The notes under the pieces were generated by a model. It was not told the DNA's origin, did not search any database, and saw only the letters and a list, made by a program, of their open reading frames with translations. A stretch of DNA of 15,348 nt from Candidatus Rhabdochlamydia sp. (lineage in GTDB: Bacteria > Chlamydiota > Chlamydiia > Chlamydiales > Rhabdochlamydiaceae): positions 1 through 15,348 of the forward strand of contig JASHWM010000067.1 of NCBI GenBank assembly GCA_030044075.1, given 5' to 3'. The position numbers and the translations under genes are program-made. Of the stretch, positions 6,786 to 14,300 are shown in pieces. Positions within the stretch are counted from its first letter, which is position 1; each line of letters opens with the position of its first letter.

Positions 6786-8075
6786 TTACCCGGAAATCGC
6801 GGTAGGGATATCCCAATGAAGATTGGCAAGGCGCTCTCTAGCTTCTTTAACGGTAATCCTGTTTTCAGGATCGACCTCGAGCAGGCCCTTCACTACTGTG
6901 ATAGGAGAATCTTCTCCGGCTGCTTCAAAAGGCCACCAGTTTTCTGGCAGCTGGATTAAGCCGTCAATAAAACCTTGTTCACTCTCAAACCATGGAAGAG
7001 GGTGCTCTTTGTTTAAGCCGAGCGTTTCATAAAGGATGCACCCGAGCGACCAAGCGTCCAATTTTTCTGTGGTCGCTTCAGCAATGTGAGGGTTCATACG
7101 CCCATTTTTGCGAAAAGCTTTGGCAAGCTCAGGCGAAGTATAGCCTTCTGTCGTCGAATAAAAAGTCTTACCACTGGGTTCATTGCTTTTGCAAGCGGTC
7201 CCAAGGTCAGCTATCACGGGAACTAGCATGTCGTCAACAATTCGAAGAAGAATATTTGCGGGCTTTAAATCCCTGTGAATATATCCAAGGTCGTGGAGAG
7301 TGGCCACTCCCTCGATCAAACCCTCAAAAATTATCTTTTGATTTTCTGTAGATGTGATCTTTTTATTGCTGAACGCTCTTGCTAAGTCGCCTCCTTCGCA
7401 AAATTCCAGGAAGAGGCGGTGTTTTTCAGGTTCTTCATCAAATCCAGCTTCTTCATTCGGATAAACTGCGTGGTCTATTAGTTGTACGAAATGATCATCT
7501 CCCCTGACCATCTCGAGCATCTGGACCTCGTCATCAACGAACTTCAATCCCGCCGATGCAACGACCTTTCCTGAAATGAGATCAACAGCTGTAGTGACAA
7601 CTTTAGAAGAGCCGGTTCCAAGAGATGTATCTTCTGCTTTCTTTCGGTTTAAGAGAACAAAGATATGGCCAGTGCGCGTAAAAACAAGGGACCTTGCCAG
7701 CTCATTAGTTGGGTGGACGATTGTATCCATTTCAGATCCTTCTTCAATGGCAGCTTGTAAATAGGCGTGCGAATGTTCCGTCGCAAATGCAGAGAGCCTT
7801 CCGGCCTGGCTAGAGGTAATGCATGGAGAAAAACGCCGCATGATCCGGTATAGGTCATTTCCATCGACGATTGGACCATTTAGAGAAATTTTTGAAAGAG
7901 ATTCGCCGCTACTTTCATTAAAGTTCTCAGATGAAGAAACCGATACGCTTGGAGAAGCAGATAAACTTGCCATCGCAAGCTTGGTTTCCACACTCTCTAC
8001 ACTGCCAGATGCATCCAAATTGGTCGTTTGGAGCCTTCTTGCATTGAAAGGATCATTTATCTTTTCTAAACCCAT
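6786..8075 (-). CDS. Eukaryotic-type Ser/Thr protein kinase with Ser-rich N-terminus
   Basis: 429 codons. Residues 1-60 are Ser-rich and probably disordered; residues 61-140 are unassigned. The kinase domain runs from about 150 to 420: GTGSSKVV glycine loop (153-160), candidate helix-C Glu E183 in DDEVQML, FLEFCEGGDLA hinge, YIHRDLKPANILL catalytic loop (265-277, D269, N274), ADLG (289-292) in place of DFG, SPE (314-316) in place of APE, and DAWSLGCILYE (340-350). The usual VAxK lysine is not clear: the aligned position reads VVASA, with K170 and K178 nearby. No membrane or PASTA segment is visible, so it is cytoplasmic or secreted. Chlamydiae do export a kinase (Pkn5) by type III secretion, and the Ser-rich start would allow that, but this is inference. 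It converges on the GyrI-like gene with a nine-base gap. Confidence 0.87.
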   Translation of the reverse strand: MGLEKINDPFNARRLQTTNLDASGSVESVETKLAMASLSASPSVSVSSSENFNESSGESLSKISLNGPIVDGNDLYRIMRRFSPCITSSQAGRLSAFATEHSHAYLQAAIEEGSEMDTIVHPTNELARSLVFTRTGHIFVLLNRKKAEDTSLGTGSSKVVTTAVDLISGKVVASAGLKFVDDEVQMLEMVRGDDHFVQLIDHAVYPNEEAGFDEEPEKHRLFLEFCEGGDLARAFSNKKITSTENQKIIFEGLIEGVATLHDLGYIHRDLKPANILLRIVDDMLVPVIADLGTACKSNEPSGKTFYSTTEGYTSPELAKAFRKNGRMNPHIAEATTEKLDAWSLGCILYETLGLNKEHPLPWFESEQGFIDGLIQLPENWWPFEAAGEDSPITVVKGLLEVDPENRITVKEARERLANLHWDIPTAISG

Positions 8076-8131
8076 AATATTATAAAAGTTATATGATTAT
8101 TAATATTAATTATATCATAAACATTGTTTTA

Positions 8132-8161
8132 ATTATAAATTTAATTTGAAAATAAAATCAA
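8132..8161 (-). promoter_or_regulatory. Candidate promoter for the kinase gene
   Basis: On the minus strand TTGATT (8161-8156) and a perfect TATAAT (8137-8132) are spaced 18 bases apart, about 57 bases before the kinase ATG. The whole 200-base spacer is extremely AT-rich, so a perfect -10 is less surprising than usual. No clear Shine-Dalgarno precedes the kinase start. Confidence 0.4.
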
Positions 8162-8237
8162 AAGACACTAACAATTAAATAATTACGAAATTAAAAACAC
8201 AAGATACTGACTATTAATCTATTAGAAGAATCAGAGT

Positions 8238-8273
8238 TGAAAAATTCATCCATCAAGTTCATTTTCAATGGAT
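8238..8273 (-). terminator. Possible intrinsic terminator of the SAM methyltransferase gene
   Basis: Just after the methyltransferase stop, the minus strand reads ATCCATTGA, an 8-base loop, then TTGATGGAT. This is a 9-bp stem containing two G-U pairs, followed by GAATTTTTC. The T-run is short and the stem is not GC-rich, so this is tentative. Confidence 0.35.
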
Positions 8274-8278
8274 TATGG

Positions 8279-8956
8279 TTATTTCTTTTGAAAGATCACA
8301 TGGAGGACGCTTCTTTGGTATTCCTTGCCATACATGGGGCTAGTGCTTGAGGCCTTCTCTGCTTGGCAGACGGTGAAAAGATCGGAAAACTCTTCGATCA
8401 GCTCCTCTAAAGAATACAGGAAGGAAGGGAGCTTCGAATAGGGATCTATGATCTGCTTGCGGCCGCTTCCCTTCTCCAGGAAGGAGCCATAGAACCCGTC
8501 ATCGTCCGCTGCCAGGCTGATCAAAAAATAGCCCTTATCCTTAAGAGCAGAAAAGAGCTCTGTCCGGTAATGCTTTTGGGCTTTTTTATCCACAATATGT
8601 TTATAACAAAAAATGTCGATAGCAGCGTCAAAATCACGGTCTTTTGCAGGCCAACGCTGTGAAAGGTCCTGACGCACAGCGGTGATCTTAAGGTTATTTT
8701 CAGAAGAGATCCGATTGATCTCATCAATATTTTCAGCAACAAAATCAAAACAGGTCACTCTATAGCCCTGGTTTTCCAAATAAAAGGTGTTCCTCCCTTT
8801 ACCACAGCCAAGGTCGAGCAGATTTCCCGAAGGGATCGTGTGATTTTTTAAGAAGGAGGCGAAATGGGTTACAATTTTTGTGGGGCTTGACCGATAAGAA
8901 GAGGGAATTCCTTTTCTTGTGTATTCTTCCTTCCAAAGATCCTGATGGTTTTTCAT
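8279..8956 (-). CDS. Class I SAM-dependent methyltransferase
   Basis: 225 codons from the preferred ATG at 8956, which follows GGGGGGAAGAG. The frame could open earlier at a TTG at 9031 (250 codons), but that start has no ribosome site and adds only a basic, poorly structured tail. LLDLGCGKGRN (residues 46-56) is the SAM-binding motif I, preceded by a DLWKEEYTRKG segment typical of TehB/UbiE-like small-molecule methyltransferases. VTCFDFV holds the acidic residue at the end of strand 2, and AVRQDLSQRW and DAAIDIFCYKHI match motifs II-III. The acceptor cannot be deduced. It lies between the kinase and a divergent Nudix gene and looks monocistronic. Confidence 0.85.
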   Translation of the reverse strand: MKNHQDLWKEEYTRKGIPSSYRSSPTKIVTHFASFLKNHTIPSGNLLDLGCGKGRNTFYLENQGYRVTCFDFVAENIDEINRISSENNLKITAVRQDLSQRWPAKDRDFDAAIDIFCYKHIVDKKAQKHYRTELFSALKDKGYFLISLAADDDGFYGSFLEKGSGRKQIIDPYSKLPSFLYSLEELIEEFSDLFTVCQAEKASSTSPMYGKEYQRSVLHVIFQKK

Positions 8957-8967
8957 CTCTTCCCCCC
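8957..8967 (-). promoter_or_regulatory. Ribosome binding site that decides the methyltransferase start
   Basis: GGGGGGAAGAG lies directly before the ATG at 8956 and is the only purine-rich ribosome site near the N-terminus. It supports the 225-codon form over the TTG-initiated 250-codon form. Confidence 0.5.
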
Positions 8968-9079
8968 ATTTCCTAAATATAGTAGAAGAGAGTTTTTTTC
9001 GAGGCAAGATGGCTTTGTCTTTTCTATCCAAAAATCTTGCTCTACAGTAACCTGAAGAAAAATTCCAAGATTAAATCAA

Positions 9080-9553
9080 ATGGACATCGTTACAATTTTT
9101 TTAACGCCTCCCCCTGATTTTTCACCCAAATTCGAAGCTTCTGGGATCTATTGCAAGTTTCAAGACAAGATCCTTCTCTTGAAGCGGCATGCAAAAAAAC
9201 CTCAAGGGGACACATGGGGTGTTCCCGCAGGAAAAATTGAATCAGGCGAAGATCCCAAAGAGACTATCGTCAGAGAAACTCTTGAAGAGGTTGGATTTTC
9301 ACTCGACAATTTTGAAGAGATGACAAAATTGTTTGTACGCTATAACGGACAGGACTTCATCTTCCATATGTTTTTTAAGGAATATGGCGTTGAGCCAAAG
9401 ATCAGCCTTTGCGAAGAAGAACATACCGAGGCCAGATGGGTCACACCCGAGGAAGCGTTGCTGCTTCCCCTCATTGGCGGTGGCGAGGAATCTCTAGAAT
9501 ATTATTTGAAGTTCTTAAGCGAAAAAAAAGGACTGGGCCTAAAACAATCCTAA
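9080..9553 (+). CDS. Nudix hydrolase
   Basis: 157 codons, full length for a single-domain Nudix protein. The signature GX5EX7REUXEEXGU is complete: G51, E57, R65-E66, E69-E70 and G72 within the stretch GKIESGEDPKETIVRETL and EEVGF. It is preceded by WGVPA and followed by the usual FHMFF strand and EARWVTPEEAL. It should hydrolyse a nucleoside diphosphate linked to another group (for example oxidised dNTPs, sugar nucleotides or dinucleoside polyphosphates). Substrate cannot be read from the motif. No helix-turn-helix is attached, so it is not an NrtR-type regulator of NAD genes. The start has no clear Shine-Dalgarno. It is divergent from the methyltransferase and converges on tyrP with a 12-base gap and no obvious terminator. 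Confidence 0.9.
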   Translation: MDIVTIFLTPPPDFSPKFEASGIYCKFQDKILLLKRHAKKPQGDTWGVPAGKIESGEDPKETIVRETLEEVGFSLDNFEEMTKLFVRYNGQDFIFHMFFKEYGVEPKISLCEEEHTEARWVTPEEALLLPLIGGGEESLEYYLKFLSEKKGLGLKQS

Positions 9554-9565
9554 CTCCCAATAGAA

Positions 9566-10762
9566 TTAAGTCCTTCCCATCAGCAAATGTTTTACTTCCA
9601 AAATGATCACGAACACTCCTGCCAAATAAAGAAGGATCAGCGTGAGCTTACCTCCTGGAAGAGCATCGTGTGTTGCAAGGTCCTTTTTATATCGCCCTAT
9701 CCAAACCAGGGTAATCGGCAGAAGTCCATTCAAAATAGATTCTCCAAATCCCCCTGCTACCCCAAGGGCTTTGTCAAAAATTGAGGGGTCTATGCTCACA
9801 AAAAGAAAAGGAGGAAAAAATGTAAGGATGCTCAAAAAGGTCCTTTTTGTGCTGATCGGAGACTCATGCCAAGCGTCTTTTAAAAAGTCCACCATCGAAA
9901 AAGCAACTCCGAGAAGAGAAGTGGTGATGGCAAAAAAAGCAAAGAACATGGCCAACTTAGGAATCAGGGCATTTCCACTGACGAATTCCAAAGTCTGGGC
10001 AGATGTTTGCCCTTTTAAAAGAGAGTCTGCGATGGCTTCTTTTGGGACAGACCCGATCACCAGCCACTGCCAAGACAAATACACGATAAGAGGAATAAAA
10101 GTTCCAAGAAAAATAGCAAGCCGCAAGGTCTTGCGGTCTTTTTTCAAGTAGGTGCATAGAGACGGAATAATATTATGATATCCAAATGCGCTAAAGAGGA
10201 TAGGGACCGATCCGACCATAAAGCCCCAGTTTCTTTCCTGGAGCCTTTGCACACTGACTTCTGAAGATCCAACCCCAATCAATGCTACGTAGGCAATCAC
10301 CATTGCAACGACAAGTAAAAAGTTCACCCTGTCGATGCTGCGCACCCCATGGGCAACGATCGAGCCAAAAATGAGCGCAAAAACAAAATACCCGGGAACG
10401 CCGCTCAATGATATCCCAAAAATCTGGTTGATCCACGTAATAAGGATGGGGGCCCCGGCAGCAAAATAAGCGACCATCAAGCAGTAATATAAAAACACGA
10501 ACGTGCTGCCTGCAAACCATTTGCCTTTAAAACCCAAAAATTTCCGCGACATTGACAGGATATTGCCGCCTTCTGGCAACCAGAGGGCCGCCTCAAGAAA
10601 TAAAAGCCCTGTACAGAGCATAAAAAACCATGCCAGGAACGTGATGACTACAGCGGGCCAAAACCCAGCAGCTCCTGTTACTAGGGGAATGCCGAGCATT
10701 CCAGCACCTACCGTGGTCCCGGCAATTAAAAGTGTTGCGCTGACAAGATTTTTAATATTCAT
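9566..10762 (-). CDS. tyrP: TyrP-type tyrosine/tryptophan permease
   Basis: 398 codons, normal for the hydroxy/aromatic amino acid permease (HAAAP) family. Eleven or so hydrophobic membrane segments span the protein. The first is NLVSATLLIAGTTVGAGMLGIP, with the small-residue GTTVGAGMLG turn that marks the family's substrate region, and AFGYHNIIPSLCTYL follows near the middle. It should take up tyrosine or tryptophan with protons across the inner membrane. Classical chlamydiae carry one or two tyrP copies. Here a second, diverged copy starts at position 125 on the same strand, about 9.4 kb away. A good promoter and a dyad lie just upstream. No clear Shine-Dalgarno is seen (AAAGAA at some distance). 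Confidence 0.92.
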   Translation of the reverse strand: MNIKNLVSATLLIAGTTVGAGMLGIPLVTGAAGFWPAVVITFLAWFFMLCTGLLFLEAALWLPEGGNILSMSRKFLGFKGKWFAGSTFVFLYYCLMVAYFAAGAPILITWINQIFGISLSGVPGYFVFALIFGSIVAHGVRSIDRVNFLLVVAMVIAYVALIGVGSSEVSVQRLQERNWGFMVGSVPILFSAFGYHNIIPSLCTYLKKDRKTLRLAIFLGTFIPLIVYLSWQWLVIGSVPKEAIADSLLKGQTSAQTLEFVSGNALIPKLAMFFAFFAITTSLLGVAFSMVDFLKDAWHESPISTKRTFLSILTFFPPFLFVSIDPSIFDKALGVAGGFGESILNGLLPITLVWIGRYKKDLATHDALPGGKLTLILLYLAGVFVIILEVKHLLMGRT

Positions 10763-10801
10763 AGAGGGTTTCTTTTTTAAAAATATAGAACCTATTACAA
10801 A

Positions 10802-10830
10802 ACTATATTACATTGTACGATTCGCCTCAA
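10802..10830 (-). promoter_or_regulatory. Promoter for tyrP
   Basis: On the minus strand TTGAGG (10830-10825) and TATAGT (10807-10802) are separated by exactly 17 bases. The start point would fall near 10795, about 33 bases before the tyrP ATG. The match is nine or more of twelve consensus bases. This gives tyrP its own transcription apart from the antiporter operon upstream. Confidence 0.5.
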
Positions 10831-10838
10831 GGCAAACA
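10823..10838. repeat. Inverted repeat overlapping the tyrP -35 box
   Basis: On the minus strand TTTGCC-TTGA-GGCGAA forms a 6-bp dyad with one G-T mismatch, and the -35 hexamer TTGAGG sits in its centre. It could be an operator for a repressor of tyrP or the base of a hairpin ending the antiporter transcript. No T-run follows, so an operator is the likelier reading if it is functional. Confidence 0.3.
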
Positions 10839-10897
10839 TTCCCAAACAAATCTAATGTAAGCTTTTAAAGAAACTCAGGAAGGTTTCTAAGGAAGAG

Positions 10898-12244
10898 TTA
10901 GAAAACCGGGTTAGGGAAAAATCGGAAAATCAAATAAAAAATCATCGTAGGTAAAAAGGCCGCAACAAACAAATAAAGAGGAGACACCTTTCCTCCAAAG
11001 AATTTCTTTAAGATGACAAGCCCCGCCGGGTTTGGCGCGTTTGCGATCACTGTCAACCCTCCCCCGACTACAGCTCCGCTCATAATCGCATATTTGACCT
11101 CAGGTGTTAGAGTCGGAAGCAAACTTGAAAGGTAGATGACGGCAGCGTTGTCATTGAACATCGTCAATACCATGGTGATGAACATCATCGGTTTTGTTTC
11201 GGGATTTTTTAGGATGTGGGCAATCCACCATTCTTGCAGGCCTCCGTGGATAAAAAGCCCCGCAAGGAACAGGCCTACCAATAGGGGCCTTTTCAATTGC
11301 ACGGGGAATTGATGTTGAAGTGTGGCCTGATGGAAGGCTAAAAAAAGCAAAAAGGCGCCAATAAACACGGGTGGATAATGGGAATTAAAAACAATCCATC
11401 CAAGGAACAAAAGATGCGTTACGACAATCCATGCCGGGACGGGCTTGGACTCATCGCCATCCTCATTATTTCCACTCTTTCTCCTGCTTTTTTCCATCCT
11501 TTCAAAGTCTTTCCGAAAAAGAAAAAAATAGATGAGCCCTGTCAAAACAATTCCCACAATTGACTTAATGCCGAAATGATTGAGCATATAAAGCGAGCTC
11601 CAATCCCAAATCCTCCTTATGACAAGGATGGGGGGCGCTGCGAAGTTCGTGAGCAGCCCTCCCATGGAAATATTGACGAACAAAAGGCCCAAAGTTCCAT
11701 AGGCAAGCTTTTTTGCTGGAGCATATGTAAAAAAATGTCTCGCAAGAAGAAGCGAGCAAAGCGTCATTGCTCCCGCTTCGGTAATAAAGGAGCCCAAGAT
11801 CGGTCCCAGCGTCAAAATGCTGATCCACCACGCCCTCACCCCTCCGCCGAATCTTGAGGCGAGGAAAGAAAGACCTCTTTCAGCGACCTGAATAATGGGT
11901 TTTGTCGCGGTAACGCTCATGATGACGACCACAAACATCGGCTCGATATAGGTCCTGCTGTCAAGATAGTCAACCGCAGTCTTCCACCCATAAAAGGAGG
12001 TGATCGTGATCATAAGAGGGATGACCCAAAGCCCAAAAATGACCTCGATCTCCCCAAAGAAATGTAAGATCTCAATGAAAAAGCTGACAGGCAGCTCCTT
12101 ACTTTTTGCAGAATATTTTTTCTGGATTCTTTCCGACCACATTGTAAAGTAGTTCGCAAAGAGCGTATGAAAGATCGCAAGCAGGAAAATGACAAGTGTT
12201 GTGATATGAAACGAATGTGAAACCTCATGACTTAGTACATTCAT
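10898..12244 (-). CDS. Putative Na+/H+ antiporter family membrane protein (PF07399-like)
   Basis: 448 codons from the ATG at 12244, chosen because GGGAGAGGGG sits just before it and because it forms an ATGA overlap with the pncA stop; an earlier ATG at 12271 would add nine residues. About ten to twelve membrane helices are visible, with two family-like blocks, SFITEAGAMTLCSLLLAR (from about 152) and MFNDNAAVIYLSSLLP (362-377), and then GGGLTVIANAPNPAG. The conserved acidic and Asn residues in helices and the two-fold pattern fit an ion-transporter (IT) superfamily fold such as NhaD/ArsB. The protein is annotated in chlamydial genomes as a putative Na+/H+ antiporter, with no proven substrate. 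The close coupling to pncA raises the possibility of carrying a pyridine or related organic anion, which is inference. Confidence 0.8.
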   Translation of the reverse strand: MNVLSHEVSHSFHITTLVIFLLAIFHTLFANYFTMWSERIQKKYSAKSKELPVSFFIEILHFFGEIEVIFGLWVIPLMITITSFYGWKTAVDYLDSRTYIEPMFVVVIMSVTATKPIIQVAERGLSFLASRFGGGVRAWWISILTLGPILGSFITEAGAMTLCSLLLARHFFTYAPAKKLAYGTLGLLFVNISMGGLLTNFAAPPILVIRRIWDWSSLYMLNHFGIKSIVGIVLTGLIYFFLFRKDFERMEKSRRKSGNNEDGDESKPVPAWIVVTHLLFLGWIVFNSHYPPVFIGAFLLFLAFHQATLQHQFPVQLKRPLLVGLFLAGLFIHGGLQEWWIAHILKNPETKPMMFITMVLTMFNDNAAVIYLSSLLPTLTPEVKYAIMSGAVVGGGLTVIANAPNPAGLVILKKFFGGKVSPLYLFVAAFLPTMIFYLIFRFFPNPVF

Positions 12245-12876
12245 TTCCCCTCTCCCAACATCTGCAGACATTCGCTGCTAGAAATTATTTTTGCACCTTT
12301 TGCGGCCATAGCATGCAAAGCTTTGCTCTCATCATTGGCATCTAAATTGATCGCCATGCAGGCATCTTTGACAACATACACTCCAAATCCAAGGTCGATT
12401 GCATCAAAAGAGGAATAAAGAACACAATATTCTGTTGCTATTCCTACAAAAAAGATCTCCGTGACCTTTTTTTCTCTTAAATAGTTTTCAAGGCCTGTCG
12501 ACCTCTTTCTTTCATTATCAAAAAAAGTACTGTAGCTATCGACGAGAGGATCGGTACCTTTATGAAAAAAAGCCTGAATGTTCTCCACGTCAAGCTTCGA
12601 TGTGATTGCGGAGCCAAAAGTATCTTGGATGCAATGAACGGGCCAGAGGACCTGTGGATAGCTCCCTACCATTACTGTGTCCCCGACATTTTTTCCTGGA
12701 TGGGCCAGAGCAAAGCTGACGTGATTTTTCGGATGCCAGTCCATCGAGGCGACAACTAGCGAAAACCTTTTGCTCAGTTGGTTGATCGTCGGGATAATCT
12801 GGTCTGCACGGGGAATGCCAAGAGCGCCGGAAGGCATAAAATCATTTTGCATGTCGACAATGACAAGAGCGCGCAT
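12241..12876 (-). CDS. pncA: Nicotinamidase
   Basis: 211 codons, full length. It hydrolyses nicotinamide to nicotinate and ammonia. Catalytic residues are all visible: D8 in VDMQNDF, K106 in FHKGTD, and nucleophile C151 in GIATEYCVLYS. Metal ligands D46 and H48 lie in SMDWHPKNHVSF (with H52 near) and H81 in WPVHCIQDT. A cis-peptide-type GIATE segment precedes the Cys. The start ATG overlaps the pncB stop by one base (TAATG), and the stop overlaps the antiporter start by four bases (ATGA), so all three are translated together. With pncB it makes nicotinate mononucleotide from host nicotinamide. Confidence 0.94.
   Translation of the reverse strand: MRALVIVDMQNDFMPSGALGIPRADQIIPTINQLSKRFSLVVASMDWHPKNHVSFALAHPGKNVGDTVMVGSYPQVLWPVHCIQDTFGSAITSKLDVENIQAFFHKGTDPLVDSYSTFFDNERKRSTGLENYLREKKVTEIFFVGIATEYCVLYSSFDAIDLGFGVYVVKDACMAINLDANDESKALHAMAAKGAKIISSSECLQMLGEGK
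12247..12256 (-). promoter_or_regulatory. Ribosome binding site deciding the antiporter start
   Basis: GGGAGAGGGG lies within the last pncA codons, two bases before the ATG at 12244. It supports translation from the ATG that overlaps the pncA TGA, and therefore coupling of the two genes, rather than from the upstream in-frame ATG at 12271. Confidence 0.5.
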
Positions 12877-14300
12877 TACTGCCCCCTTTTTTTCATTAGA
12901 CCAACCATCTTTTCGTAAAACTGTTTTTCAATCCCATAGGGATAAAAGGCAGGTTTTTTTAACTTTTGGACCCCTTTGGGAAACAGCTTCCACTCTTTTG
13001 CTAACTTTCTGCGAATCTCTTCCAGCGAAGAGGAGCCATAGACATTTTTGCCATTTCTAAAAACTGGGACCAAAAGGTCCCTTGATTCCAAGTCTGCACT
13101 GAGGTCTTTGAAACTAAAGCTGTCCGTAAAATCGGCAAAGGTGTTTTGGTGTAATGAAGACTCTACGTCATAGATGATATCGCCGATATACCCGCTCTTG
13201 TCAAAGAACCGGCGCACTTGCAGAATTCCCGGATAACTGGTCTTGGACATTTGTTCTGAAAGTTTAATGACATCGCGGAATTCCCCTTTTTCTTCGATGG
13301 CCGACAATTTATACACACCATCGAGGGCGGGCTGCTCTTTACCTGTGACTAGGTTTGTGCCAACACCCCAAATGTCGATACAAGCTTTTTTTCTTTTTAA
13401 ATCCTTGATCAGATGCTCATCGAGTTCATTGCTCGCCATGATTTTGGCATCCGAAAAACCATTTTCGTCCATCATGCGCCGCACCAGCCTGCTCAACGAG
13501 GCAAGCTCCCCTGAGTCTAGTCTTACGCCCTTCAACTTCTGGGATTTTTCAACACTCACGTCGATAGCGTTTTTCGCTCCAAGGGCTGTGTCGTATGTAT
13601 CGATCAAGAAAAATAGATTTGTCGGGTATACATCGGCGTAGGAAGAAAATGATTCCTTTTCCCCTTCAAACGCCATGACCCAACTGTGCGCCATCGTTCC
13701 TCTGACAGGGATCCCATACCATTTCCCTGCAAGCGTATTGGACGTCGATTCGCACCCTCCAATATAGGCTGCGCGACTTGCCGACATGCCCCCATCAACA
13801 CCTTGGGCCCTGCGCATTCCAAATTCGATAACGGGGTCTCCCTTTGCTGCGTACACGACCCGAGAAGCTTTTGTCGCTATTAAACTTTGGAAGTTGATGA
13901 TATTGAGCAAAAGGCTTTCTAGAAGCTGGGCTTGTAAAAGAGGTCCTTTGACACGCACTAAGGGCTGGTTTGGGAAGACCACTGTCCCTTCAGGAGCGGC
14001 ATCAATATCGCATGAAAATTTCATGTTCCCCAAAAAATCTAAAAACTTTTGATCAAACTTCTCCGCACCAAAAGTGAGCCCGGACAAATATTCCAGGTCG
14101 TCAGCGGTAAACTGGTATTCTTCCAAATACTCAATCATTGTTTGCAAACCTGCCGCAATTGCATACCCTCCCTGGAAGGGGTATTTTCGAAAAAAAAGAT
14201 GGAACACAGACTTCTTGTCAGCCATCCCAAGCTTCCAATATCCATAGGCCATCGTCAGCTCATACAGATCGGTAAACATGGGAGTTGAAAACGTCTTCAT
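12876..14300 (-). CDS. pncB: Nicotinate phosphoribosyltransferase
   Basis: 474 codons, typical of the longer bacterial PncB. It joins nicotinate to PRPP with ATP to give nicotinate mononucleotide. Marks in order: FTDLYELTMAYGYW (9-22), FFRKYPFQGGYAIAAGL (36-52), the quinolinate/nicotinate-binding FGMRRAQG (160-167), GTMAHSWVMAFEGE (201-214) with H205 as the phosphorylated His, LIDTYDT, GVRLDSGELASLSR, and IWGVGTNLVTGKEQPAL near the PRPP site. Its start overlaps the end of the secreted coiled-coil gene by four bases (ATGA), and its end overlaps pncA. It is the committed step of the Preiss-Handler route. Classical Chlamydia lack this pathway and import NAD, so its presence points to an environmental chlamydia. 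Confidence 0.95.
   Translation of the reverse strand: MKTFSTPMFTDLYELTMAYGYWKLGMADKKSVFHLFFRKYPFQGGYAIAAGLQTMIEYLEEYQFTADDLEYLSGLTFGAEKFDQKFLDFLGNMKFSCDIDAAPEGTVVFPNQPLVRVKGPLLQAQLLESLLLNIINFQSLIATKASRVVYAAKGDPVIEFGMRRAQGVDGGMSASRAAYIGGCESTSNTLAGKWYGIPVRGTMAHSWVMAFEGEKESFSSYADVYPTNLFFLIDTYDTALGAKNAIDVSVEKSQKLKGVRLDSGELASLSRLVRRMMDENGFSDAKIMASNELDEHLIKDLKRKKACIDIWGVGTNLVTGKEQPALDGVYKLSAIEEKGEFRDVIKLSEQMSKTSYPGILQVRRFFDKSGYIGDIIYDVESSLHQNTFADFTDSFSFKDLSADLESRDLLVPVFRNGKNVYGSSSLEEIRRKLAKEWKLFPKGVQKLKKPAFYPYGIEKQFYEKMVGLMKKRGQ

Noticed and set aside
8076..8278. AT-rich 200-base spacer as a replication origin or RNA gene
   Set aside because: No DnaA-box cluster, iteron or tRNA-like fold was seen; a promoter candidate and a terminator candidate account for what is there.
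9080..9553. Nudix protein as an NrtR-type regulator of the NAD operon
   Set aside because: NrtR needs a C-terminal winged helix-turn-helix of about 80 residues; this protein is a single Nudix domain with a complete catalytic box.
9642..10151. 169-codon plus-strand frame antisense to tyrP
   Set aside because: It is the mirror of membrane helices of a well-supported permease, its composition is Lys/Arg-rich and has no family resemblance, and it has no ribosome site.
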